From positions 1,984,001-2,048,000 of the forward strand of contig NZ_CAAHFB010000001.1 of NCBI RefSeq assembly GCF_900880625.1: DNA of 64,000 nt. Reading direction: 5' to 3'. Each line of letters starts with the position of its first letter. Within the stretch, counting starts at the first letter, position 1. Origin of the DNA: Halorhabdus rudnickae (GTDB lineage: Archaea; Halobacteriota; Halobacteria; Halobacteriales; Haloarculaceae). A program made the translations under genes and the position numbers. This document shows, piece after piece, positions 21,661 to 29,387 of the stretch. The notes beneath the pieces were generated by a model, which made no database searches, was not told the origin of the DNA, and worked only from the letters and a program-made list of their open reading frames with translations.

Positions 21661-21837
21661 ATGCCCAAGATAAGCGTCGAGGTGCCCGCGGAACTGATCG
21701 CGGACCTGGATACTCATGTCGGCGAGGACGGAAAGTTCGTCAACCGCAGCGAGGCGATCCGGGCGTCGATCCGCAAGACACTGGATATCCTCGACGAGAT
21801 CGACGAACGACAGGGGAGGTTCGACGATGAGCACTAA
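21661..21837 (+). CDS. Small ribbon-helix-helix (CopG-like) DNA-binding protein
   Basis: A 58-residue protein: MPKISVEVPAELIADLD, then KFVNRSEAIRASIRKTLD and a polar tail. This is the classic ribbon-helix-helix pattern: one strand, then two helices with NRSEAIR in the turn. Such dimers bind operator DNA through the strand. Its last 11 nt overlap the start of the next gene (ATG at 21827), so the two should be translated together, suggesting that it regulates the transporter or its own operon. The operator cannot be identified by eye. Confidence 0.85.
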   Translation: MPKISVEVPAELIADLDTHVGEDGKFVNRSEAIRASIRKTLDILDEIDERQGRFDDEH

Positions 21838-22528
21838 TCGGTCTTCACCACTACCGCTCCCGCGGCTCGGCTTGATCGCGGTGTTCGTCACTGCCCTGGT
21901 CACGTCACAGGTCACTGCGAGCAAGATCGTCGGGATCGACCTCCCCGTTTCGATCCCGCTCGCCGGGCCGACAATACTCGTTCCCGCAGCGGCCTTTGCC
22001 TACGCGGTGACGTTTTTCGCCTCCGATTGTTACGCCGAACTGTACGGTCGCCGGGACGCGACGCGGCTGGTCAACGTCGCGTTCGCGATGAACTTCGTCC
22101 TGCTGGCGCTGGTCTGGCTCGCGATCGAGGCCCCGATCTTTGCGGAGTCTCCTGTCGGCCAGTCGGCCTTTGCAAAGGTGCTGGGCTCGAGTACGGGCAT
22201 CGCCGTCGGGAGTATGCTTGCATATCTCGTCAGTCAGAATCTCGATGTCGTCACTTTCCACTGGCTGCGGGACCGTACGGACGGTCGCTTCTTGTGGCTG
22301 CGCAATATCGGGTCGACGTTGACCAGCCAGGCCGTGGACACGGTGATCTTCATTACGGTCGCGTTCATCGCCTTCCAAGGCATGCCCGTCGGCGACGCGC
22401 TCGGACTGATGGTCGGCCAGTATCTCGTCAAACTCGGCGTCGCGCTGCTTGATACGCCCTTCGTCTATACCGTCGTCGGGTTCGTCCGCCGTCACGACCG
22501 CTCGCCCTCCCCCGTGATGGGCGACTGA
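21827..22528 (+). CDS. Queuosine/archaeosine-precursor-type transporter (YhhQ/DUF165 family)
   Basis: A 233-residue protein with about six membrane segments. Family landmarks are VTASKIVGIDLPVSIPLAGPTILVPA, FFASDCYAELYGRR and FLWLRNIGSTLTSQAVDT. Bacterial YhhQ members import 7-deazaguanine precursors of queuosine; in archaea the related base is archaeosine in tRNA, so import of preQ0 or a related base is the natural inference. The ATG at 21827 lies inside the preceding small regulator gene, so the two form a tightly coupled pair. Confidence 0.85.
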   Translation: MSTNRSSPLPLPRLGLIAVFVTALVTSQVTASKIVGIDLPVSIPLAGPTILVPAAAFAYAVTFFASDCYAELYGRRDATRLVNVAFAMNFVLLALVWLAIEAPIFAESPVGQSAFAKVLGSSTGIAVGSMLAYLVSQNLDVVTFHWLRDRTDGRFLWLRNIGSTLTSQAVDTVIFITVAFIAFQGMPVGDALGLMVGQYLVKLGVALLDTPFVYTVVGFVRRHDRSPSPVMGD

Positions 22529-22550
22529 TCGGCCCCCCGAACTTTGTCTC

Positions 22551-23321
22551 TCACTCGAGTAGCTGGGCAAACGCATACTGCGGTTTGACGTCGTCAACCC
22601 GGACCGTTACGGTCTCGCCCTCACTTGCGCCCGCGACGAACAGCGTGAACCCATCGACCTTCGCGATGCCGTCGCCTTCACTCCCCTCGTCGACAATCTC
22701 GACCTCTATCGTGTCGCCCTCTCGAACGGGTGCCGTCAGACGACTCTTGCCGACCAGATACAGCTCCGAGGACGAATCACGCGAGGCGTCCGGACGCACC
22801 TCCCGGACGTACTCGAATTCCGTTTCGACATCCGTTTTCAGGTCCTGGAGGTCCCGGCCGTCGAAGACCTTGACTGCGAGATCGCCGCCCGCGTCGAGGA
22901 TTTCCAGTGCCACGTCCAGCGCCTGCCGGGCCAGGTGAACCGACCGGGCGTGATCGAGATCGTACTCGCCGGTGACGTTCGGGGCCATGTCCGAGAGGAC
23001 GAGGTTGGCCGACCCCACGGCCTCGGTGATGGCCTCGACTGTCGATTCTTCGGTGATGTCCCCCCGGATCGTCTCGACGGGAACGTCTGGGTCTTCGAGG
23101 GGGCCGATACGCTGGCGGTCGACGCCGACCACGCGGCCGCCATCCCCGAGGCGCTCGGCGGCGACCTGGAGCCACCCGCCGGGGGCCGCCCCCAGGTCGA
23201 CGACGGTCCGCTCGGTTCCCAGTAAGTCTGCCGTCTCGTCGAGCTGCCGGAGTTTGTACGCCGAGCGGGCGCGGTAGCCTTCCTGCTTTGCGCGGTTGTA
23301 GTACTCGTCTTTGCCACTCAT
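22551..23321 (-). CDS. rlmE: RlmE/FtsJ-type 23S rRNA ribose methyltransferase with C-terminal TRAM domain
   Basis: A 256-residue enzyme. It starts MSGKDEYYNRAKQEGYRARSA, the usual RlmE opening with the catalytic Lys in RARSAYKL. SAM-binding motif I is VVDLGAAPGGWLQVAA, and LVLSDMAPNVTG and LAVKVFDG complete the K-D-K-E site. Residues about 200-256 are a TRAM-like RNA-binding barrel (APVREGDTIEVEIVDEG), a common archaeal addition. The product should methylate the 2'-O of a uridine in the 23S A-loop. The first nine codons and 113 bp upstream are duplicated at 25227-25366. Confidence 0.92.
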   Translation of the reverse strand: MSGKDEYYNRAKQEGYRARSAYKLRQLDETADLLGTERTVVDLGAAPGGWLQVAAERLGDGGRVVGVDRQRIGPLEDPDVPVETIRGDITEESTVEAITEAVGSANLVLSDMAPNVTGEYDLDHARSVHLARQALDVALEILDAGGDLAVKVFDGRDLQDLKTDVETEFEYVREVRPDASRDSSSELYLVGKSRLTAPVREGDTIEVEIVDEGSEGDGIAKVDGFTLFVAGASEGETVTVRVDDVKPQYAFAQLLE

Positions 23322-23434
23322 GAGCTGCTCACCGGAATTCGTCCCATCTGCTGGATGGAGATCGCGGGCGAATCGACGTTCATACACGAAGAAACGCCGT
23401 CGAAGCGGAAAGGGACATCGGATAGCGTCGGCGA
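23295..23434. repeat. 140-bp direct repeat, copy 1 (covers the rlmE start and upstream region)
   Basis: This copy matches 25227-25366 at 135 of 140 positions without gaps. It spans the first nine rlmE codons and 113 bp upstream. The two copies lie 1932 bp apart and enclose the ATPase gene at 23750. Confidence 0.9.
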
Positions 23435-23660
23435 CGACAGCCTCGGCGCGCCGCCACGCAAGGACCGAATCGTGAAATCACAATACCGTTGCACCTGTGT
23501 GAATACAGTTGTCTCACAGCCGTTCTCATCGTCTGACTCCATGAACTGTGACCAGCGCGCCTTTGCCGTCCTTGCTGGAGTCGAACTGGGAACCTGGCAT
23601 ATGGCGACGACGGCAGTGGCTTCGGATAATTATCGCCCCACTCACCGGAAGTTCCAGGTT

Positions 23661-23708
23661 AGGTAGTTCAAAATAAGGTATTCTAAAATACCCTATCTTA
23701 ATCTACCT
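23661..23708. repeat. 48-bp imperfect inverted repeat upstream of the ATPase gene
   Basis: The arms 23661-23684 and 23685-23708 pair at 19 of 24 positions around one centre. The core is the perfect GGTATT-ctaa-AATACC (23677-23692) and the tips AGGTA/TACCT also match. The segment is strikingly AT-rich for this genome. It could be an operator, a cruciform or the end of a lost element. It lies between rlmE and the ATPase gene in a 428-bp spacer. Confidence 0.75.
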
Positions 23709-23749
23709 TAGCCGACGCTGTTATTGCGGTGGCCCCAGATTGTGGGGAT

Positions 23750-25132
23750 ATGGATGCGTTCGTCGACCGCGGTGCGGACATTGCAGCTCTCAAAGAGCGG
23801 TACGACACCGACGAGCCGTCGCTGATCACCGTCTGGGGCCGCCGGCGTGTGGGAAAGACGGAACTGGTCGAACACTCCATTCGTGGCCGGGACGATGTCG
23901 TCTACTACCAGGCCACGGAAACGACGAAACAGGTGCAACTCGACGATTTCGTGGCGGAGGCGGCGAGAACCTTCTCGGGCATCGAGCGCATCCGCCGCGA
24001 GTGGGAAGATGTCCTCGGTTACCTTTTCGAGCAGGACGCGCTGATCGTCCTCGACGAGTTTCCGTTCCTCATCGAAAGCGACGAGGGCCTCCCTTCGGTC
24101 ATCCAGCGGCTGTGGGATCACGAGGTCGAAGACAGGAGTGCCACGCTGGTGCTCGTCGGCTCGTCGATTAGTATGATGAAGGAGTCGGTGATGAGTGGCG
24201 GGAGCCCACTTCACGGCCGGTTTGATATGCGCCTCCAGCTGGAGGAATTGCCGTTCGATGCTGCCACGGAGTTCGTCCCCGACTACGACCTCGAAGAGAC
24301 GGTGCTGGCGTGGGGCGTCTTTGGCGGGACGCCACACTACCTGCAGGCCGTTGACGACGACCGGCCACTGCGGGACAACATTCGGGATGCCGTCCTCTCC
24401 AAGCGGGGGTTTCTCCACGACGAACCCGAGTACGTACTGCGCACCGAATTGGAGAATCCAAATCGCTATTTCTCGATTCTGAAGACGATTGCCGCCGGGA
24501 ACGCGACTCCGAACGAGATCGCGCAGGCAGCTGGCATCGACTCCGACCAGATCAGTCACTACCTGAAGAACCTGCAGGACTTAGAAATCGTCGACCGGGA
24601 GGTGCCGGTGACCGAGAACCCCGCGCAATCCCGGCGCGGGCAGTACGTGTTGACGGATGCGCTGTTCCGATTTTGGTTCCGATTCGTCTACGGACAGGGT
24701 GAGAAGTACGACCGGGCAGGCACCGATGCCTACGAGGAGCTGATCGAACCGTACCTCGCGGACGCGGTCAGTCCGAAGTTCGAGGAACTGTGTCGAGCCG
24801 CCGTGTACAACCTCTATGACGGGTACACGTTCAATCGCGTGGGCCGCTGGTGGTATCAGGAGCAGGAGATCGACGTGGTCGGACTGACGACTGGCGAAAC
24901 GATGGTCGCTGGCGAGTGCAAGTTCACTAGCCAGCCGATGGGGTACGACGTACTGGCCAACCTCGAACACGACGTGGCGGACATCCGTTGGACGCCCCAG
25001 GGCGGGGGCGACGTCGCCTCCGAGTTCTGTTTGTTCTCCCTGAACGGCTTCAATCAGAGTCTTATCGAGGCCGCAGAAGAGCGCGACGACCTCCGCCTCT
25101 TTTCGATAGAAGATATCGTCACCGCGTTTTGA
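23750..25132 (+). CDS. Archaeal ATPase (STAND-like) with DUF234/PD-(D/E)XK-like C-terminal domain
   Basis: A 460-residue protein of the archaeal ATPase group. Walker A is GRRRVGKTEL (about 30-39) and Walker B is ALIVLDEFPFLI (near 101). A winged-helix segment follows at about 245-300 (NEIAQAAGIDSDQISHYLKNL), with YVLTDALFRFWFRFVYG leading into the C-terminal domain. That domain has EIDVVGL followed about ten residues later by GECKF, the D...ExK layout of PD-(D/E)XK nucleases. Family members are common in archaeal mobile regions and their function is largely unknown. The ATG at 23750 is 29 nt after TTATTG, fitting leaderless initiation. Flanking direct repeats suggest the gene arrived as a unit. 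Confidence 0.85.
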   Translation: MDAFVDRGADIAALKERYDTDEPSLITVWGRRRVGKTELVEHSIRGRDDVVYYQATETTKQVQLDDFVAEAARTFSGIERIRREWEDVLGYLFEQDALIVLDEFPFLIESDEGLPSVIQRLWDHEVEDRSATLVLVGSSISMMKESVMSGGSPLHGRFDMRLQLEELPFDAATEFVPDYDLEETVLAWGVFGGTPHYLQAVDDDRPLRDNIRDAVLSKRGFLHDEPEYVLRTELENPNRYFSILKTIAAGNATPNEIAQAAGIDSDQISHYLKNLQDLEIVDREVPVTENPAQSRRGQYVLTDALFRFWFRFVYGQGEKYDRAGTDAYEELIEPYLADAVSPKFEELCRAAVYNLYDGYTFNRVGRWWYQEQEIDVVGLTTGETMVAGECKFTSQPMGYDVLANLEHDVADIRWTPQGGGDVASEFCLFSLNGFNQSLIEAAEERDDLRLFSIEDIVTAF

Positions 25133-25226
25133 TCCCGGGGCCACGAGTAGTCGGTACTCGTTCCTTCTGGAAAGTGACTGCCGGCGTCGATTTGACGCGT
25201 TCAGTTGGTAGTTACCGGGCCGAGTA
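25133..25226. other. Short spacer after the ATPase gene with a terminator-like hairpin
   Basis: Just after the stop codon, ACGAGTA-gtcgg-TACTCGT (about 25150-25168) can form a 7-bp hairpin. No further gene is seen before the second repeat copy at 25227. Confidence 0.4.
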
Positions 25227-25366
25227 GTTGTAGTACTCGTCTCTGCCACTCATGAGATGCTCACCGGAATTCGTCCCATCTGCTGGATGGAGATCGCGGG
25301 CGAATCGACGTTCATACACGAAGAGACGCCGTCAAAGCGGAAAGGGACATCGCATAGCGTCGGCGA
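25227..25366. repeat. 140-bp direct repeat, copy 2 (truncated rlmE start)
   Basis: This is the second copy of the rlmE 5' region. On the minus strand it would encode MSGRDEYYN followed by a stop after four unrelated codons, so it is a dead fragment. Five substitutions separate it from copy 1. Confidence 0.9.
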
Positions 25367-25433
25367 GAGTCCGTGAGTTCGCCTGTGCCCGTACCGGATC
25401 GGGGAATACACCACAATATCCGCTCTCTGGGGG

Positions 25434-27698
25434 TTACAGACTCCCGGCCCATCCCGATCGGCGGAGTACCTCGTAGGACTCCTTGAGTCGCTCGTCGTAG
25501 CTGGGTTGATTCCAAGTGTCCCACTCGTAGGTCGTTGTCCGGAGTGTCCCCCTGTCGATCCCGGCGGCGGCGCTATCGAGGGCGACGGCATCGGACTGGG
25601 CGGAGTCGGCTTCCGTCTGATAGGTCACGACGCCGATCTCGACACCATCGAACGCCGTGCGGTCGAGCCCGGACTCCCAGGCGGTCTGGATCCGGCGCTT
25701 GCTCGATGGATCCGCAACGTTCAGCAGGGTCCACGGGAGTTTGAGTTCGACTACCGCGCCGTCTGGGGCAGCGTAGACATCGGTCAGCGAGTCGTAGGCG
25801 GCCGCGTCCGGGTCGCCGTTGCCGTACCGCAGCTGTCCCGTCTCGACCGCGTCGAACGGCACCCGCTCGTCGGTCGCCGGGACCGTGTAGCCGAGGTTGA
25901 CCGGCTCACGAACCGGGACGAACCCGGCATCCCCGCTGCGATAGGCGTCGATGTCCAGCCCCGCCAGCGAGCCGAACTCGCGTGCGAAGGCGTCGTAGGA
26001 CGATTCGACAAGGAGTTTCGAATCGGCCGGGCCTGACAACTGAGCTACGAAGTCCGCTGGTGCCGTCACACCTGTCCCGAAGGGAAGCGTGGTCGATCGA
26101 CCGGTCAACCCGACGGTCACCATCGCGTTGGTCACGGCCCAGTCGATCGGCGCGTCCGATCGGGCCAACGCCAGTCGGACGCACAAGCCTTCGTAATCGT
26201 GGGTCACGCGGACGGCTTCGAGCGATCGGGCCGAGGCGTCGGTGACCGTGGTCGCCGGGACACGCTTCGCGTCGGTCCACTCCTCGTCCGTACCGCCAAG
26301 GGAGACGCCATCGACCGGGTCGAACGCCAGCAAACCGAATCGCTGCTCGGGCGTCTCGATGTTCGACCAGAAGGGGCGACGGCCCGACACCGAGCGGGCG
26401 TCGAGATTCCAGGTGCGTTTGAACCACTCATTCTGCCAGGCGAAGGCGATCCCGCCGGCCGCACCGGCGTGGCGGATGTCCTCGTACATCGCGGCGACAA
26501 TCTCGCCCTGTCTGGTCTCGGTGTGACGGCCCTGATCGCGGCCGTGAACGTGTCGGTGGGCGATACCCCGGGAACTCGGGACGCCGAACTCGGCGACCAC
26601 GAGCGGATGGGCCGTCGCGTCCACGAGATCGTTCAGATAGCCCGCGTAACTGTTCTGCTCGCCGCGGTGGTCGACGTACTCGACGTATTTCGGCGTCTCG
26701 TTGAGCAGGTCAGGATAGTACGGATAGGCGTGATACGCGGCAAATGTCCCCGCGCTGAAGTCGTCGGTGGCACTGATCGCGTCCGGGTCGATACCGACTC
26801 GATCCTCGTCAGGAAACGGTTCGTAGGGATGGGAGAGTGGATCGGTCGTCACCCAGTTGACGAACGCGGCCGGGTGCTGGGTGTTGTACGTCTCCATCTC
26901 GTGGGCGATGGCCCGATCTAGCCGGCCTGCGAGCCACCGCTCGAACGCCGGCGCGCCTCCTGCCTGGAGGTAGCGGCTCTCGGCCGACTCGACGCTGTCG
27001 GCCTCGTTGGTTGCGACGACGACCTCCGGCGGCCACTCGATTCCGAACAGCAGGCCGAGCGTCGCGTCACTGACATCGGCGTCGTATGTCCCGCTTGCGT
27101 GGCCTGGTCGGTCCGGGAGTGTCGTCGCGCCGTGGAGCACGTCGACAGTCCGCTGAAGCCCCCGATCGACGGTCGCAGACAGTTCACTGGCGTCCTCGGC
27201 TTCGAGGAGGGCGGGCGTCGGGACCCACGTTCCCTGCAAAACCAGCAGCGGGTCGGTCGCCGACTCGTTGTAGGCCGCAAGCGCACGGTAGAATTCGGGT
27301 GGATGGATCGTATAGGTTCGAACCACGTTTGTGATCTCACCCATCGCGGCGATCCACCGGTCGTACTCCTCGCGGGTGATCGCCGCCTGACCCGGGAACG
27401 CGCCGGGTTTCGTCATTCCCAGATTGATCCCACGGGCGGTAAGCGGGACGTAGCCGTCGTCGGTCCTCCGTTCGAAGCCCTCTTCACCGACTCGAAACGG
27501 GATGTGAGTCTCCTCTCGTGGCGCTGTCGTCGCTGGATCTGGGTCCGTCGATGTTGAACGAGTCCGTCCCGTCCCGGACCCTGTCTTTGTGCTCGTTTCG
27601 TCCGGGGACCCATCTTCCGACCCTGCCGGACAGCCGGCCAGACCCGTGACCCCGCCGACACCGACCGACGCCAGAAACCGACGCCTATCCATATCCAA
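25434..27698 (-). CDS. Tat-exported glycoside hydrolase-like lipoprotein
   Basis: A 754-residue secreted protein. The signal is MDRRRFLASVGVGGVTGLAGC, with twin arginines and a lipobox Cys, then a Ser/Thr/Asp-rich linker. The middle (about 70-430) resembles a TIM-barrel glycoside hydrolase: VPLTARGINLG at its start, PLVVAEFGVPSS and AFAWQNEWFKRTWN carrying candidate acid/base and nucleophile Glu residues. The C-terminal 300 residues look like beta-rich carbohydrate-associated domains (VELKLPWTLLNVADPSS). I cannot name the GH family. It is divergent from the response regulator of the polysaccharide module at 27785, which suggests trimming or release of the same polymer. The second Met of the MDMD start is an alternative start. 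Confidence 0.75.
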   Translation of the reverse strand: MDMDRRRFLASVGVGGVTGLAGCPAGSEDGSPDETSTKTGSGTGRTRSTSTDPDPATTAPREETHIPFRVGEEGFERRTDDGYVPLTARGINLGMTKPGAFPGQAAITREEYDRWIAAMGEITNVVRTYTIHPPEFYRALAAYNESATDPLLVLQGTWVPTPALLEAEDASELSATVDRGLQRTVDVLHGATTLPDRPGHASGTYDADVSDATLGLLFGIEWPPEVVVATNEADSVESAESRYLQAGGAPAFERWLAGRLDRAIAHEMETYNTQHPAAFVNWVTTDPLSHPYEPFPDEDRVGIDPDAISATDDFSAGTFAAYHAYPYYPDLLNETPKYVEYVDHRGEQNSYAGYLNDLVDATAHPLVVAEFGVPSSRGIAHRHVHGRDQGRHTETRQGEIVAAMYEDIRHAGAAGGIAFAWQNEWFKRTWNLDARSVSGRRPFWSNIETPEQRFGLLAFDPVDGVSLGGTDEEWTDAKRVPATTVTDASARSLEAVRVTHDYEGLCVRLALARSDAPIDWAVTNAMVTVGLTGRSTTLPFGTGVTAPADFVAQLSGPADSKLLVESSYDAFAREFGSLAGLDIDAYRSGDAGFVPVREPVNLGYTVPATDERVPFDAVETGQLRYGNGDPDAAAYDSLTDVYAAPDGAVVELKLPWTLLNVADPSSKRRIQTAWESGLDRTAFDGVEIGVVTYQTEADSAQSDAVALDSAAAGIDRGTLRTTTYEWDTWNQPSYDERLKESYEVLRRSGWAGSL

Positions 27699-27753
27699 TC
27701 GAGCGGCTCGAACCCCATTAACGCCTCGCGGGATGGGTTGCTATGGGATGCGC

Positions 27754-27760
27754 TTTTATC
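27754..27760 (+). promoter_or_regulatory. TATA-like box of the response regulator gene
   Basis: TTTTATC begins 31 nt before the ATG at 27785 and marks the probable promoter of the regulator-HEAT-GT2-kinase gene row. Confidence 0.55.
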
Positions 27761-27784
27761 CAACTAGGTATCATCTATAAGCTA

Positions 27785-28162
27785 ATGACAGGGAACGTCC
27801 TCGTCGTCGACGACGACGAAACGATTCGGCGGCTCGTCGACCACCGCCTGAGCGCGGCCGGGTACGACGTGTGCGTCTGTGAAGACGGGCGCGAGGCTGC
27901 CGATCTGCTCGACAGCGGGTACGAGCCGGATCTCGCTGTTCTGGACGTGATGATGCCCCGGCTGGACGGAACCAGGCTCGTGAGGATGATCCGCGGGGGA
28001 GAGCTCGCAGTCAGGTCAGATCTCCCGATCGTGATGCTGACCTCTCGAGGCCGGGAAGAACACGTCCTCGAAGGGTTCGAGTCCGGCGTCGATGATTATG
28101 TCACCAAACCGTTTCGGAGCACGGAACTACTGGCCAGGATTCGGAGACACGTCGATGGTTAA
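27785..28162 (+). CDS. Single-domain response regulator (CheY-like receiver)
   Basis: A 125-residue receiver domain with no output domain. Acidic pocket residues are in VVDDDE (start), the phospho-acceptor Asp is in LAVLDVMMPRLDG near residue 54, the conserved Thr in IVMLTSRG and Lys in YVTKPFRS. It should be phosphorylated by a histidine kinase, the nearest being at 30839 in the same gene row. With no DNA-binding output it would act by protein contact, possibly on the HEAT protein or the glycosyltransferase that follow; that is inference. Confidence 0.93.
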   Translation: MTGNVLVVDDDETIRRLVDHRLSAAGYDVCVCEDGREAADLLDSGYEPDLAVLDVMMPRLDGTRLVRMIRGGELAVRSDLPIVMLTSRGREEHVLEGFESGVDDYVTKPFRSTELLARIRRHVDG

Positions 28163-28261
28163 TCCTGTTTGCTGTCTCTTCACCCTGGCATCTGTCACCC
28201 CTAGACTCCGCTATGTGTCACCTGCATACACCCGACTGTCCGCATACTGGGGAGGCCATTG

Positions 28262-29386
28262 ATGGCTGACGTGGTCGTGTTCGGGTATACCGTTCCGCTG
28301 GAGGTGGTCCTCGTAGCTGTCGCGCTGGTCATCGGCCTCGCGCTCGGAATCTCGTTTTTCCTCACGATCTCGCTGTCGGTCTATCGGTCGGTCAACGAAA
28401 CTCGGCGTGATCGGGTCCGCCCTGTCCTCCGGGAGGAACTGTTCGAGCGTCTGTTCGCCGAAGAACCCGACTGGGGCGCGTGGGTCAAGGAGTTATCCCA
28501 CGTTGAGCGAGAGGTCACTGAGTCCCTACTCGACGAACACCTCCGGGAACTGGACGGACAGGAGGCCACACAGCTCCGCGGGCTCGGCGAGGCGTTGGGC
28601 ATACCCGAGCGTGCCGCTGGCCAGCTCTCAAACAGAAACATGTACACGCGATTGGACGCACTCACGTGGCTGACGATACTGCAACGTCCGGAGCCCATCC
28701 TTGAGTCGTCGTTCGAACCGACGACGCCCAACGAGCGGGCGGCGATGGTGACCCTCTTGCAGTCAAGTGATCGCCTGCCTGACGCGGCAACTGGCGTCTC
28801 GATCCTGCTCGACGGGACCGACGAGCAGTTCACCGTGTTCGGACAGGACACGCTGTATCGGGTCGCGAGGGCCGACCCGGGACCGCTGTTGCAGACGGCA
28901 AGCAGTGAGTACGACGCCTGGCCGGAACCCCTTCTGGCACAGGTGCTTGCGGTGTGTGCACACCTGGAAACGAGCGTCCGCGATGGAGATCTGAACTGGC
29001 TGACGGCCGCCCTCGAGACCGAAAACGAGGCGATCCGCGCGGCCGCGGCCGAGGCACTCGGTAGCTTCGGCTGGCGAGCATCGCTCCGCGATCAGATGTT
29101 CCTCGAGCGGGCGACAGACGACCCCTCCCCACGCGTACGAGCAGCCGTCTACCAGATGCTGGCGACGTGGGGTGATCAGAAAGCGCTCTCGATACTCCTG
29201 TTCGCACTCGTCGAAGAGAAGCACCCGCGAGCGCTCACACTGGGGACGACGGCGCTCGTCGGACGCCGCGACCGGATCGACACCGACGCCGGAGCAGTAC
29301 TGGGCGATGCCTGGGACTGGAGCGCCGAACACGCGACCTACGATCGCCTCGCTCGCGAGACAGGCGGCGAACAGGTAGGTGGATAA
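28262..29386 (+). CDS. Membrane-anchored HEAT-repeat protein
   Basis: A 374-residue protein. One N-terminal membrane helix (about 9-40, VPLEVVLVAVALVIGLALGISFFL) is followed by a cytoplasmic alpha-helical domain with HEAT-like repeats, the clearest being NEAIRAAAAEALGSFGWRASL and SPRVRAAVYQMLATWGDQKAL. HEAT arrays are protein scaffolds. A Shine-Dalgarno-like GGAGG (28251-28255) precedes the ATG, consistent with internal translation in a polycistronic message. The stop lies 1 nt before the ATG of the glycosyltransferase, so the two are probably partners in the membrane. Confidence 0.85.
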   Translation: MADVVVFGYTVPLEVVLVAVALVIGLALGISFFLTISLSVYRSVNETRRDRVRPVLREELFERLFAEEPDWGAWVKELSHVEREVTESLLDEHLRELDGQEATQLRGLGEALGIPERAAGQLSNRNMYTRLDALTWLTILQRPEPILESSFEPTTPNERAAMVTLLQSSDRLPDAATGVSILLDGTDEQFTVFGQDTLYRVARADPGPLLQTASSEYDAWPEPLLAQVLAVCAHLETSVRDGDLNWLTAALETENEAIRAAAAEALGSFGWRASLRDQMFLERATDDPSPRVRAAVYQMLATWGDQKALSILLFALVEEKHPRALTLGTTALVGRRDRIDTDAGAVLGDAWDWSAEHATYDRLARETGGEQVGG

Positions 29387-29387
29387 G

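Noticed and set aside
23318-25591. Minus-strand ORFs in both copies of the 140-bp repeat sharing a peptide
   Set aside because: The shared peptide only reflects the DNA repeat; the ORFs differ outside it and show no homology.
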